Shown: positions 14,238-22,158, counted from the first letter of the stretch. The stretch: DNA of 37,030 bases from an uncultured Bacteroidia bacterium (GCA_902774365.1 CACYHX010000044.1:1-37030), one strand, 5' to 3'. The notes: a model not told the origin generated them from the letters alone. Numbers and translations are program-made.

Positions 14238-16550
14238 ATGAAAAAACTAATTTTTATCCTGGTGTTTTGCTTGATGGCGATAGTCGCCCAAGCGCAAAAT
14301 ATCAATGGAAGAATTATCGACGAAAACGCCCTGCCCTTGCCTTTCGCCAATGTGGTATTATTGTCGTTACCTGACTCAACATTTGTGCAAGGTGCTGTTT
14401 CGGATGTCAACGGACGGTTTTCCATTGAGGCAAAGCAGGCCCAAGGACTGCTGAAAGTTTCAAGCATCGGCTATGTTTCGCAATTCATTAACTGCCTTGG
14501 CGGAAATGTGGGCGACATCAAAATGATACCCGACCAACATCTTTTGAACGAAGTGGAAGTGACGGCTTCGCGACCAACTTACAAAATGACCTCCGAAGGC
14601 ATTGCCACACAAGTGGAAAACTCCGTGCTGAGCAAGGCGGGAACAGCAGAAGATGTATTGGCCAAAATCCCTGGTTTGACCAAAAAGGGCGAAGGTTTTG
14701 AAGTGTTCGGCAAAGGTGCTCCGCTTATCTATATCAATGGGCGGGAGATACGCGATGTGTCTGAACTCGACCAACTGAAATCAGAAGACATTAAGAATGT
14801 GGAAGTCATCACCAATCCGGGAGCGAGTTATGATGCTTCGGTGAAATGTGTGGTCAAGATACGTACCAAACCCGTGCAAGGTGAAGGCTTCGGTTTCGAT
14901 GCGCGTTCCTCTTACTATCAATCGGAAAACACCGACCTCGTAGAACAACTCAACTGGAATTATCGCCACAACAAATTAGATGTGTTCGGCACACTGCATT
15001 ATTCCTTGACCAACATTCGCTGGCAAAGCATTACCACCACGATTGTACCCTCCGACACCTTATGGGAACAACTGTTTATCCAAGACAATCGCATCAAAAG
15101 CCAAACCTCGCGCAATGTGATTGGTGCCAATTACGCTTTCAATGAGAACAACTCCATCGGCTTCCGCTACAACTTCACGCTTCGACCTGACAGAACACAA
15201 ACACCTTGGTCGTCGAGCGACATCACTGCCAACGGTCAGTATTTTGACCACATGGAAAACACGGTTGAAGGCAGGACGACTTATCAGCAGCCTGGGCATA
15301 CGATAAATGCCTATTATAGAGGCAAAATCGGAGACGCAGAAATCAATTTCAACACGGACTTTTTGAGCAATGACAGTCACGAATACGCTCTTTTTAACGA
15401 ACAAAGCGACAGTCAGGAAAGCCGCATCTTCACTTCGGAAAACATCGTGAAAAACCGGCTTTTTGCCACAAAACTCACGGTTGATTATCCGCTTTTCGGT
15501 GGTAATCTGACGGCTGGTGCAGAGTACACCAACACCCACCGCAATGATGACTACATCCAGCCCGAAAACTATGTGCCGACTTCCTATGCCAAATTGGAAG
15601 AATCGAGCATAGCGCCTTTCTTGGAATACAGCCGCGAAACGCCCATTGGACAACTTTCGGCTGGCCTTCGCTACGAATGGGTGAAGTTCGATTATTTTGA
15701 AAACGACCTCCACGTTGATGAGCAAAGCCGCAGTTTCGGAAACTTTTTCCCCAATTTCTCTTTCGTCACGCAAATCGACCAAGTGCAACTGCAATTGAGT
15801 TATTCAGCCAAGACACGCCGTCCTACATACAACCAATTGAGCAACAACATGAGTTACGGCAATCGCTTCTTGATGCAGACGGGTAATCCCTATCTGAAGC
15901 ACGAATATGTACATGACCTCACACTGACAGGGCTTTGGAAGTTTTTGCAATGTTCGGTGAACTACAACGACCGCAAAGATGCCATCCTCATGTGGTCCAA
16001 GCCTTTGGAAGGACATAGCGGTGTCTCTGTCATTACGCAGACGAACATCCCTTCCTTGAAAAGCGTTTCGGCTATGGTGGCCGTAGCACCGAAATTTGGA
16101 ATTTGGTCGCCGCAACTTACAGTCGCGATGGAAAAGCAATGGTTTACACTGCATACTTCCACTGGCGATTACGAACTGAATCGTCCCGTCTTCCAGATCA
16201 GTATGGATAATAGTATTGAGTTTGGTCACGGCTGGGTGGCTTCCATTGATGGTTGGTTAACCACCATCGGCGACCAAGAAAACGGTTCGTTTACGGGAAA
16301 TACAGGGTCGCTGAATGTAAGTCTCACTAAAACCTTCCTTGACGACCGCCTTTCCATTCGTTTGCAAGGCTACAACTTGCTTGGAACAGAAAAGAACAAA
16401 ATGCTGTCATACTTTGACGGTATCCAAACCGAGCAAGTGGGCTGGAGCGACAGCCGCGAGTTTGGCCTCACCGTGCGCTACAAGTTCAACACCACTCGCA
16501 GCAAGTATAAAGGCACTGGAGCGGGAAATGAAGAGAAGAATAGGCTGTAA
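14238..16550 (+). CDS. TonB-dependent-receptor-like outer-membrane beta-barrel protein
   Basis: This 770-aa protein has a signal peptide (MKKLIFILVFCLMAIVAQAQ), a CarboxypepD_reg-like domain (about 22-105, with GRIIDENALPLPFANVVLLS and SDVNGRFSI), then a plug-like region. The plug region has VEVTASRP (106-113), SVLSKAGTAEDVLAKIPGLT (129-148), YINGREI and VEVITNPGASYDASV. A long outer-membrane barrel follows (OMP_b-brl_3 type), rich in alternating aromatic strands, e.g. NSIGFRYNFTL and LQLSYSAKTRRPTYNQLSN. No clear TonB box was found. It probably takes up a ligand or acts as an outer-membrane channel; no SusD partner is nearby. Control by the adjacent PAS-like/LuxR-type regulator is inference from the operators. 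Confidence 0.85.
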   Translation: MKKLIFILVFCLMAIVAQAQNINGRIIDENALPLPFANVVLLSLPDSTFVQGAVSDVNGRFSIEAKQAQGLLKVSSIGYVSQFINCLGGNVGDIKMIPDQHLLNEVEVTASRPTYKMTSEGIATQVENSVLSKAGTAEDVLAKIPGLTKKGEGFEVFGKGAPLIYINGREIRDVSELDQLKSEDIKNVEVITNPGASYDASVKCVVKIRTKPVQGEGFGFDARSSYYQSENTDLVEQLNWNYRHNKLDVFGTLHYSLTNIRWQSITTTIVPSDTLWEQLFIQDNRIKSQTSRNVIGANYAFNENNSIGFRYNFTLRPDRTQTPWSSSDITANGQYFDHMENTVEGRTTYQQPGHTINAYYRGKIGDAEINFNTDFLSNDSHEYALFNEQSDSQESRIFTSENIVKNRLFATKLTVDYPLFGGNLTAGAEYTNTHRNDDYIQPENYVPTSYAKLEESSIAPFLEYSRETPIGQLSAGLRYEWVKFDYFENDLHVDEQSRSFGNFFPNFSFVTQIDQVQLQLSYSAKTRRPTYNQLSNNMSYGNRFLMQTGNPYLKHEYVHDLTLTGLWKFLQCSVNYNDRKDAILMWSKPLEGHSGVSVITQTNIPSLKSVSAMVAVAPKFGIWSPQLTVAMEKQWFTLHTSTGDYELNRPVFQISMDNSIEFGHGWVASIDGWLTTIGDQENGSFTGNTGSLNVSLTKTFLDDRLSIRLQGYNLLGTEKNKMLSYFDGIQTEQVGWSDSREFGLTVRYKFNTTRSKYKGTGAGNEEKNRL

Positions 16551-16585
16551 ATTCTATTGTCATAAAACATACCAGTTTTGCCATA

Positions 16586-16607
16586 CTTTGAATAATGAAG
16601 AGAAGAT
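16586..16607 (+). repeat. Second partial repeat of the receptor 3' end
   Basis: AATGAAGAGAAGA at 16591-16603 repeats the end of the receptor gene (16528-16540), 63 bp downstream, in a gene-free gap. Confidence 0.45.
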
Positions 16608-16640
16608 AATGTTTTTCCCCTTGGTCACCTTTTGATTAAG

Positions 16641-17162
16641 ATGAGCGAGAACAGAGATTCTGTAAAGATACGGCATTTGATGGAGCAGGCGGAGCGGCTG
16701 CCGAAGCAGGACTGCATTGTCGTGCTGAAGGCGGTGATGGCTACCGTGGCGGAGGAACATGGCGACTGGACGCAGACGTTGAGGATGGCCATCGAGGAGG
16801 TTGAGGAACGGGAGGATGCTGCTGAACTCCATAGCCGTTACAGGATTTCAAAACAAAAGACCACGGCTTTTGTGAAGCTGTTTCGCATCATCTATGACCT
16901 GCATATCTTTGAGACGGCTGACGGCAGAATCGCTTCCAACTCGGAGGATTTTGTCTGTGACTTGGGACTGTACTTCAACACGGAAATCCGCAACATGAGG
17001 AACCTGCTGTCGTCAGCCAAGCGGACGGGTAACTTCATGGATGTGTTTGAGAGGCTGCATGAGCTTGCACAGGCGTACTATGAGAAGGGAGAGGGACTGA
17101 ACACTGGCAAGCGGGCTGAGGCTCGTGAGTGGCAACAACGCATCGATTTTGACAGTTTTTGA
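16641..17162 (+). CDS. RteC-like protein of a mobile element
   Basis: This 173-aa protein is helical: KIRHLMEQAERLPKQDCIVV, VEEREDAAELHSRYRIS, then KTTAFVKLFRIIYDLHIFET, DGRIASNSEDFVCDLGLYFN and MRNLLSSAKRTGNFMDVFER. The last 100 residues follow the pattern of the RteC C-terminal region, known from Bacteroides conjugative-element regulators; this is by eye and moderate. A related anonymous gene is often seen beside VirE_N/DUF3987 modules. A terminator follows at 17215-17248. It lacks the N-terminal part of full RteC. Confidence 0.55.
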   Translation: MSENRDSVKIRHLMEQAERLPKQDCIVVLKAVMATVAEEHGDWTQTLRMAIEEVEEREDAAELHSRYRISKQKTTAFVKLFRIIYDLHIFETADGRIASNSEDFVCDLGLYFNTEIRNMRNLLSSAKRTGNFMDVFERLHELAQAYYEKGEGLNTGKRAEAREWQQRIDFDSF

Positions 17163-17214
17163 TTATGCGTACAATTGTAGTATAATTCATAGTCCGACAC
17201 AAGGCCTCATCTTT

Positions 17215-17248
17215 GCCCACGATTTAACCGTCGTGGGCATTTTCTTTA
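17215..17248 (+). terminator. Rho-independent terminator after the RteC-like gene
   Basis: A perfect 8-bp stem, GCCCACGA (17215-17222) and TCGTGGGC (17231-17238), is followed by ATTTTCTTT. Confidence 0.8.
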
Positions 17249-17288
17249 TCGGTACCGTAAGGATGGCCCGCGCCAAAACAAAAGTATC

Positions 17289-17666
17289 ATGTTAGACACC
17301 ATCACCTTTGACCAACTGCCCAAGGCCGTCGCCGACATCCTCGACGGCATCGCGGAGCTGAAGAGCATCTGCAACGACATCCGTGACAAAGACTCCGGAA
17401 AGGATGTTTACCTCACCGTGGAGGAGCTTTGCGCCTACCACCCCGACCACCCCTCGCAACAGACCGTGCGCCGCTGGAAACGGCTCGGCTACTTCCCCTA
17501 TTACAAAGACGGGGAGACGCGCCGCGTGAAGTTCAAGAAGTCGGAGATAGACGCTTGGATTGCCTCTAGCAGGCACATGTCGCGCCAGGAGCGGAACGCG
17601 CTGCACGATGCGCAGATCCTTGCCAGACGGCGACAAATGGAGATAGGAGGGCTTGACGATGAATGA
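17289..17666 (+). CDS. Helix-turn-helix protein (excisionase-like)
   Basis: This 125-aa protein has an N-terminal helix with LPKAVADILDGIAELKSIC, then an excisionase/MerR-like DNA-binding region: VYLTVEELCAYHPDHPSQQT, VRRWKRLGYFPYYKDGETRR and VKFKKSEIDAWI (about 40-96). Such proteins open VirE_N/DUF3987 modules in Bacteroidota mobile elements. The stop overlaps the next start by 8 bp. It may regulate the module or act in excision. Confidence 0.8.
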   Translation: MLDTITFDQLPKAVADILDGIAELKSICNDIRDKDSGKDVYLTVEELCAYHPDHPSQQTVRRWKRLGYFPYYKDGETRRVKFKKSEIDAWIASSRHMSRQERNALHDAQILARRRQMEIGGLDDE

Positions 17667-17934
17667 TGAGACGAAGAGGGTGAGAGCAGGCGAGACACCT
17701 GCGAACCCGGAGACGGCGGACGAGCCGTCCGCGAGCCTGAAGGAATATCCTGTGCTGTTCGACTGGATAGAGCTGTCGGACCTGCTGCTGATGCTGCACC
17801 TGACCAAGAACACCCTGAAGGAGTGGTGCTCGGAGGGCGGGCTGAAATGCAGCCGCATCAAGAACAAGACCTATTTCCTGCGCCAGGACATCGAGCGCTT
17901 CCTTTACAACCATTACCAAACCTACAAGCCATGA
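17659..17934 (+). CDS. Second helix-turn-helix protein (HTH_17 type)
   Basis: This 91-aa protein has an acidic N-terminal tail and then IELSDLLLMLHLTKNTLKEW, CSEGGLKCSRIKNKTYFLRQ and DIERFLYNHYQTYK, a standard small DNA-binding fold. The ribosome site AGGAGG at 17645-17650 sets the ATG at 17659, inside the end of the previous gene. Its stop overlaps the VirE_N-like start (ATGA), so the four genes 17289-20347 form one coupled operon. Confidence 0.8.
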   Translation: MNDETKRVRAGETPANPETADEPSASLKEYPVLFDWIELSDLLLMLHLTKNTLKEWCSEGGLKCSRIKNKTYFLRQDIERFLYNHYQTYKP

Positions 17935-18593
17935 ACACCGACAAAAGCAACGCCCCGGCGATGTACTTCTGGGGCACACCTGACAACTACGCCGTGAAGC
18001 CTTCGGCGCAATGCGACCTGAAGAGACTGCCCGGCTTCAGCATCTTCAGGCGACCCATCACGAACAAATACCCTTACCAGGTGGTGAACCTGATCGATGT
18101 GTTCAACTACATCATCAGCGACTACGCCAAAGAACGCACCCGTGAGTACCGCTCGATCAAGGACGAGCGGTACCGCCGACAGTACAAGTCGGACAAGTTC
18201 GACTACTGCACCTTCTCCGGCATCTTCACGGTGCGCATCGACAAGGCCATCATCCAGCACTCTGGCTATCTCTGTCTTGACTTCGACCACCTGAAGGATG
18301 TGGAGGCCGTGTTTGAGCAGCTGAAGCAGGATCCTTATTTCGAGACGCTGCTGCTGTTTCGCAGTCCCTCGGGCGACGGTTTGAAGTGGGTGATCTCGTT
18401 CACGGACTCCTTCTATCGATACGGCAACGACGGGGAGTCGTTCGGGGAATACCAGGTGCGGTTTTTCGCCAGTCTCTACAACTACATCTTCAACCACTAC
18501 GGCGTGGAGGTTGACCGTCACTGCCGTAACCTCTCCCGCGCCTGTTACCTGCCGCACGATGCGGATGCCTACCTCAATCCCTCGCTGCTATGA
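17931..18593 (+). CDS. VirE N-terminal-domain protein (BT4734/BF3469-like)
   Basis: This 220-aa protein starts at the ATG 17931, overlapping the previous stop. The diagnostic segment is SGYLCLDFDHLKDVEAVFEQ, then ETLLLFRSPSGDGLKWVISF, with VDRHCRNLSRACYLPHD near the end. In VirE_N proteins the LDFDH and SPSGDGLKW motifs form an archaeo-eukaryotic-primase-like core. It probably works with the following PriCT_2/DUF3987 protein to start DNA synthesis on the element. The stop overlaps the next start (ATGA). Confidence 0.85.
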   Translation: MNTDKSNAPAMYFWGTPDNYAVKPSAQCDLKRLPGFSIFRRPITNKYPYQVVNLIDVFNYIISDYAKERTREYRSIKDERYRRQYKSDKFDYCTFSGIFTVRIDKAIIQHSGYLCLDFDHLKDVEAVFEQLKQDPYFETLLLFRSPSGDGLKWVISFTDSFYRYGNDGESFGEYQVRFFASLYNYIFNHYGVEVDRHCRNLSRACYLPHDADAYLNPSLL

Positions 18594-20347
18594 AGAAAGC
18601 CGTCTTCAATCCCGATGAATGGAATGCCGCCGTGGCTTCGTCGGCCAGGCACACGGATGTTGAAGCTTTGGTGAGTGCCATCGAAGCCTCGGGCATCGAC
18701 ATCACGGCTGCCTATTCCGACTGGTTGGCCATCGGCTTCGCCTTAGTGTCGGAACTGGGCGAGGAAGGGCGGTCGCTCTTCCATCGCCTCAGCCGTTTCT
18801 ATCCGGGTTATGACGTGGCCGAGGCCGACCGGCAATACACGGTCTGCCTACGTGACGGGAGCCGAGAAATCAGCATCGCCACGCTGTTCCACATCGCCAA
18901 GACGCACGGCATTGTTGTCTCCGTTTCCTCACGAAATCGATGTGAGGAAGTTGAGGAAAATGAGGAAAATGAGGAAACGGGGCGGTCAAAATCGGTCAAG
19001 ACGGACACCTTCTCGCAGACTGTGGGCGGGCAGCTGCCCGATATCCTGAAGCGCATCGTGGCCGATGCCGTGTCGGAGGTAGATGCTGACCTGCTCATCC
19101 TCGGCTCGCTCACGGTGTTTTCGGCCTGTCTGCCGAACGTGTACGGCGTGTATGACAGAAGGGAGGTGTTTTCAAACCTCTTCCTCTACGTCACGGCCAG
19201 TGCCTCGGCAGGCAAAGGGCGGTTGTCGCTGTGCCGACACTTGGCCGCGCCGCTGCATCGGGAGTTGAGGGAGCAGTACCGAAAGTCGATGGAGCGGTAC
19301 AAGCAGGAGCAGCTGCAGTATATCATGAACAAGAAGAAGGGCGAGGCTTCCGAGCCTGAGGAGCCGCCGTTTCTGACGCTGTTCATCCCGGCCAACAGCA
19401 CGGCGACGGTGGTGTATCAGACCCTGTCGCAGAACAACGGCGTGGGGCTGCTTTTTGAGACCGAGGGCGACACGTTGGCCAATGCCTTCAACTCCGACCT
19501 TGGGAACTATTCGGACGGCTTCAGGAAGGCGTTTCACCATGAGATGATTTCGTACCTTCGGAAGAAGGACCGCGAGTATGTGGAAATCACGAAGCCGAAG
19601 TTTTCGGCCATCCTGTCGGGCACGCCGGAGCAGGTTTTCAACCTGATCCCTTCGTCGGAGAACGGGCTTTTCAGTCGCTTCATCTTCTACGTGATGCCGA
19701 CGGAAATCGTCTGGCACGACATGTTTGACGCCTCGGAGGGGCCCACTGCCGACGAGCTGTTCAAGGAGATAGGCAGGGACTTCTACCAGTTCCACAAGCT
19801 ACTGGGTGCGCAGCCTATCCGCTTCACCCTACAGCAGGAGCAGCAGCGGAGGTTCAACGCTTTCTTTTCGAAGGCACAGGCGGAGTATGCCGCGCTGTTC
19901 GGCAACGACATCATCGCCTCGGTGCGCCGACTGGGGCTGATCTTCTTCCGAATCACAATGATCCTGACGGTGCTCCGCCAGATGGATGACGGTGCTTTTC
20001 CGTTGGCTCTTGATGACGGGAAGGAGGCTTTGCTGGTCTGCACGGACGCTGATTTCGACACGGCCTTGGCGATGGTGAAGGTGCTGCTGCAGCATACGGT
20101 GAGGGTGTTTCAGGCCTTGCCGCGCAGGACGGAGCGGCGCTTCAGGCAGGACCGTCGGCAACGCACGGAGAGTTATATGCAGACTTTCCTTGCCGCCTTG
20201 CCCGAGGCGTTCAGCCGCTCGGGCTACCTTCAGACGGCTGCCGACATGGGCATCAATGAGAAGACGGCGGAGCGGTACATCGCTGAGCTGTGCAGGTCGG
20301 GGATGCTGGAGCATCCGGCCAGTGGGCAGTATGTGAAACCTTCATGA
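18590..20347 (+). CDS. PriCT_2 + DUF3987 primase-helicase-like protein
   Basis: This 585-aa protein has a PriCT_2-like domain at about 30-110 (DWLAIGFALVSELGEEGRSL, AEADRQYTVCLRDGSREISI), an acidic linker EEVEENEENEE at about 118-130, and a DUF3987 domain at about 145-480. In the latter, ASASAGKGRLS is a Walker-A-like loop and GLLFETEGDTL a Walker-B-like strand, followed by SAILSGTPEQV and GLFSRFIFYV. A winged-helix tail (YLQTAADMGINEKTAERYIA) ends it. Such proteins are probable replication helicases or primases of mobile elements. The acidic linker is encoded by an iteron-like array (18924-18978) that is repeated downstream in reverse. Confidence 0.85.
   Translation: MKKAVFNPDEWNAAVASSARHTDVEALVSAIEASGIDITAAYSDWLAIGFALVSELGEEGRSLFHRLSRFYPGYDVAEADRQYTVCLRDGSREISIATLFHIAKTHGIVVSVSSRNRCEEVEENEENEETGRSKSVKTDTFSQTVGGQLPDILKRIVADAVSEVDADLLILGSLTVFSACLPNVYGVYDRREVFSNLFLYVTASASAGKGRLSLCRHLAAPLHRELREQYRKSMERYKQEQLQYIMNKKKGEASEPEEPPFLTLFIPANSTATVVYQTLSQNNGVGLLFETEGDTLANAFNSDLGNYSDGFRKAFHHEMISYLRKKDREYVEITKPKFSAILSGTPEQVFNLIPSSENGLFSRFIFYVMPTEIVWHDMFDASEGPTADELFKEIGRDFYQFHKLLGAQPIRFTLQQEQQRRFNAFFSKAQAEYAALFGNDIIASVRRLGLIFFRITMILTVLRQMDDGAFPLALDDGKEALLVCTDADFDTALAMVKVLLQHTVRVFQALPRRTERRFRQDRRQRTESYMQTFLAALPEAFSRSGYLQTAADMGINEKTAERYIAELCRSGMLEHPASGQYVKPS
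18924..18978 (+). repeat. 55-bp iteron-like module, copy A (inside the DUF3987 gene)
   Basis: The module is TTTCCTCACGAAA (18924-18936), a 6-bp spacer, then four direct 9-bp repeats TGAGGAANN (18943-18978). The first part contains an inverted half-site (TTCCTCA). The same architecture recurs as copy B on the other strand at 20887-20941. Confidence 0.85.
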
Positions 20348-20368
20348 CTTTGGAAGTGCCCACGGGAA

Positions 20369-20623
20369 TCAGTTGGGAAGGGCCTCGGCATCGGTGACGA
20401 TGTCCGGGGCCTTTTTGTTGAGGAGCATGAGCCATTGGCGGGCTTCGTTGAGGATAGGCTCGCGCTCATCGAGGATCTTGGCCACTTCCTGGATGCAGTT
20501 TTTCACGGTTTCATCTGAGGGGTCGTTGTCGAGTAGTTCGTCGATGCTGGCCATGCGCCTGTCGATGTCGGCGATTTGTGCTTTGAGCTCTTTGAGGCGC
20601 TGTATGATGAGTTTGTCGTCCAT
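20369..20623 (-). CDS. Small coiled-coil protein, convergent to the DUF3987 gene
   Basis: From the ATG at 20621-20623 the product is 84 aa: MDDKLIIQRLKELKAQIADI, then DRRMASIDELLDNDPSDETV and KILDEREPILNEARQWLMLL. It is strongly helical and probably coiled-coil. An alternative ATG at 20642-20644 would add seven residues; no ribosome site decides. A minus-strand -7 box (TACTTTTG, 20830-20837) lies well upstream. I do not recognise the family. Confidence 0.55.
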   Translation of the reverse strand: MDDKLIIQRLKELKAQIADIDRRMASIDELLDNDPSDETVKNCIQEVAKILDEREPILNEARQWLMLLNKKAPDIVTDAEALPN

Positions 20624-20714
20624 GGGTTGTTGGGTTTGGGGCATAAAGAAGGCGCAGACTTCAACGAATCTATAACCGACAGGCTCTGGTAAACCTTCAA
20701 AGCATAGAATCGAC

Positions 20715-20740
20715 AAGCCTACGCCTATTGGCGCAGGCTT
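20715..20740. other. Strong hairpin near the element end
   Basis: AAGCCT-A-CGCC (20715-20725) pairs with GGCG-C-AGGCTT (20730-20740) around a TATT loop. It lies in the leader of the coiled-coil gene. It could be a transfer-origin or attenuation structure; there is no T-run that fits a standard terminator. Confidence 0.45.
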
Positions 20741-20886
20741 TATCGTTCGGTTCCCGCTTTTTGAAATTTACCAGATTTCGTCGGTTAGGAAACGCGAGCG
20801 TAAAGCCCTAATTATGTCTTATATGGGTACAAAAGTAAGACTTTTCTTTGAATGGGAGTATTTTTGTGATTTTTGAGGGGTGGGAA

Positions 20887-20941
20887 TTTTCCTCACTTTC
20901 CTCAAGTTCCTCATTTTCCTCAACATGTTTTCGTGAGGAAA
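20887..20941 (-). repeat. 55-bp iteron-like module, copy B (inverted)
   Basis: On the minus strand it reads TTTCCTCACGAAA, a 6-bp spacer, then four TGAGGAANN repeats, exactly the order and spacing of copy A. It lies in noncoding DNA between the coiled-coil gene and the tRNA. Confidence 0.85.
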
Positions 20942-21000
20942 AGGGGTAGGGAAGGTGAGCAATTGTGGATAGATATGATGATGGAAAAAGAGGTTGAGGC

Positions 21001-21117
21001 GTGTCAACGGGGATTTTTGGAGGGGTGGGATGTCTGGGTTACTCCAGCGCTCATTTTCGGACAAAATATCCACGAATATATATGCTTCGGAAAATCCGTT
21101 GACACGCGGTTGACACG
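21001..21117. repeat. GTTGACACG sites near the tRNA, possible integrase or Rep arm sites
   Basis: GTTGACACG occurs at 21098-21106 and 21109-21117 (11-bp period), and its inverse GTGTCAAC at 21001-21008. The left site extends into a near-perfect dyad (GTGTCAACGG-gg-ATTTT with AAAATCCGTTGACAC). They lie 74-190 bp from the duplicated tRNA end. Confidence 0.6.
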
Positions 21118-21142
21118 GCAGGCCGTTTTTGGGGTATGAAAA

Positions 21143-21173
21143 AGACCTAACTGATTGGAAATCAATTAGGTCT
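21143..21173 (-). terminator. Terminator downstream of tRNA-Lys
   Basis: AGACCTAACTGAT (21143-21155) pairs with ATCAATTAGGTCT (21161-21173); on the minus strand a TTTTTC tail follows. Confidence 0.75.
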
Positions 21174-21190
21174 ATTTTTGAATTTCGTGA

Positions 21191-21284
21191 CCCGGCTGGG
21201 GCTCGAACCCAGGACCCCAACATTAAAAGTGTTGTGCCCCGGCTGGGGCTCGAACCCAGGACCCCAACATTAAAAGTGTTGTGC
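21191..21284. repeat. 47-bp tandem direct repeat of the tRNA-Lys 3' part (att-like)
   Basis: The 47 bp at 21191-21237 are repeated exactly at 21238-21284 with nothing between. Each copy covers the anticodon arm, variable loop, T-arm and most of the 3' acceptor strand. Only the distal copy (21191) runs into the proper end CCGGGTCA. Confidence 0.9.
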
Positions 21285-21307
21285 TCTACCTGCTGAGCTA
21301 CCGAGTC
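21235..21307 (-). tRNA. tRNA-Lys (UUU), 3' acceptor end altered by duplication
   Basis: Read on the minus strand: acceptor GACTCGG, D-arm GCTC/GAGC, anticodon stem CAACA/TGTTG with loop CTTTTAA (anticodon UUU), T-arm CTGGG/CCCAG. With the adjacent 3' copy the acceptor strand becomes CCGGGGC, giving an A-G mismatch at the second pair; the authentic CCGGGTC lies 47 bp further. The gene may be impaired or a product of assembly. Confidence 0.8.
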
Positions 21308-21386
21308 AACCGTCCCGCTTTTGCGGAATGCGGGTGCAAAAGTACTGCTTTTTTCGTTATCGGCGGCTTTTTGGGCCAAAAAAATT

Positions 21387-22004
21387 TCATTCGTCTAGCA
21401 AGCCTTTGCCTTGGCGGATGATAACGATTTCATTATCAGTACAATCCACTACGGTACTCTCTTCGTTTTCGCCGGCACCGCCATCGATAACGATGTCGAC
21501 CAGGTCCTTGTAACGGTCGTGGATCTCCTCTGGGTCGGTGAGGTAGGGGTTGATTTCGTCTTCCTCGTCAGCCAACGAGGTAGTCATGATGGGACTACCA
21601 AACTCCCTGACGATGTTGGTGATGATAGGCTGGTCGGGGATGCGGATACCGATGGTTTTCTTCTTGCTCTGGAAGATGCGCGGGATGTTGTTGTTGGCCT
21701 CCAAGATGAAGGTGAAAGGCCCAGGCAGGTTGCGCTTCATCATCTTGAAGACATCGTTGTTGATGGGCTTGGTGAACTCGCTCAACATACTGAGGTCGTG
21801 GAAGATAAACGAGAAGTTGGCCTTCTCTTTCTTGATGCCTTTGATTTGGCAGATGCGCTCAAAGGTACGCGGATTGTTGATGCAGCCTCCCAAGCCGTAC
21901 AAGGTGTCGGTAGGGAAGATGATGGTGCCGCCATCGGCCAAGCATTCCAAGATCATCTTGACATAGCGCGGATTGGGATTCGTCGGGTAGAGTTTGAGTA
22001 TCAT
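21387..22004 (-). CDS. Sua5/YciO/YrdC-family protein (threonylcarbamoyl-AMP synthase-like)
   Basis: This 205-aa single-domain protein has the family pattern: GGTIIFPTDTLYGLGG (25-40), ICQIKGIKKEKANFSFIF (51-68), NLPGPFTFILEA, KKKTIGIRIPDQPI, and a closing SPIMTTSLA. These build the nucleotide-binding cleft. Sua5/TsaC members make threonylcarbamoyl-AMP for the t6A base next to ANN-reading anticodons, including the tRNA-Lys nearby. The length and the KKEKANFSFI segment look more like YciO, whose role is less certain. A minus-strand -7 box TATTTTTG lies at 22025-22032. It is divergent from the PurF-like gene. Confidence 0.85.
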   Translation of the reverse strand: MILKLYPTNPNPRYVKMILECLADGGTIIFPTDTLYGLGGCINNPRTFERICQIKGIKKEKANFSFIFHDLSMLSEFTKPINNDVFKMMKRNLPGPFTFILEANNNIPRIFQSKKKTIGIRIPDQPIITNIVREFGSPIMTTSLADEEDEINPYLTDPEEIHDRYKDLVDIVIDGGAGENEESTVVDCTDNEIVIIRQGKGLLDE

Positions 22005-22024
22005 GGACTTGAAAAAAATTTCGG

Positions 22025-22032
22025 CAAAAATA
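22025..22032 (-). promoter_or_regulatory. -7 box of the Sua5/YciO-family gene
   Basis: Reads TATTTTTG on the minus strand, giving a short leader of about 15 nt. Confidence 0.6.
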
Positions 22033-22040
22033 ATAAAATG

Positions 22041-22072
22041 TTGTCGAACAAAGGTGAAAAACTGTATTTTTG
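22041..22072 (+). promoter_or_regulatory. Promoter of the PurF-like gene
   Basis: TTG at 22041-22043 and TATTTTTG at 22065-22072, 21 bp apart, match the Bacteroidota consensus. The leader is about 80 nt. Confidence 0.7.
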
Positions 22073-22158
22073 CAATCCATCTACGGGATATCTTCCGCAG
22101 ATGTTTTTGTTTTTATGACCTTAGCTAACACCTTGAATAACTTAAAACTATTACTACT

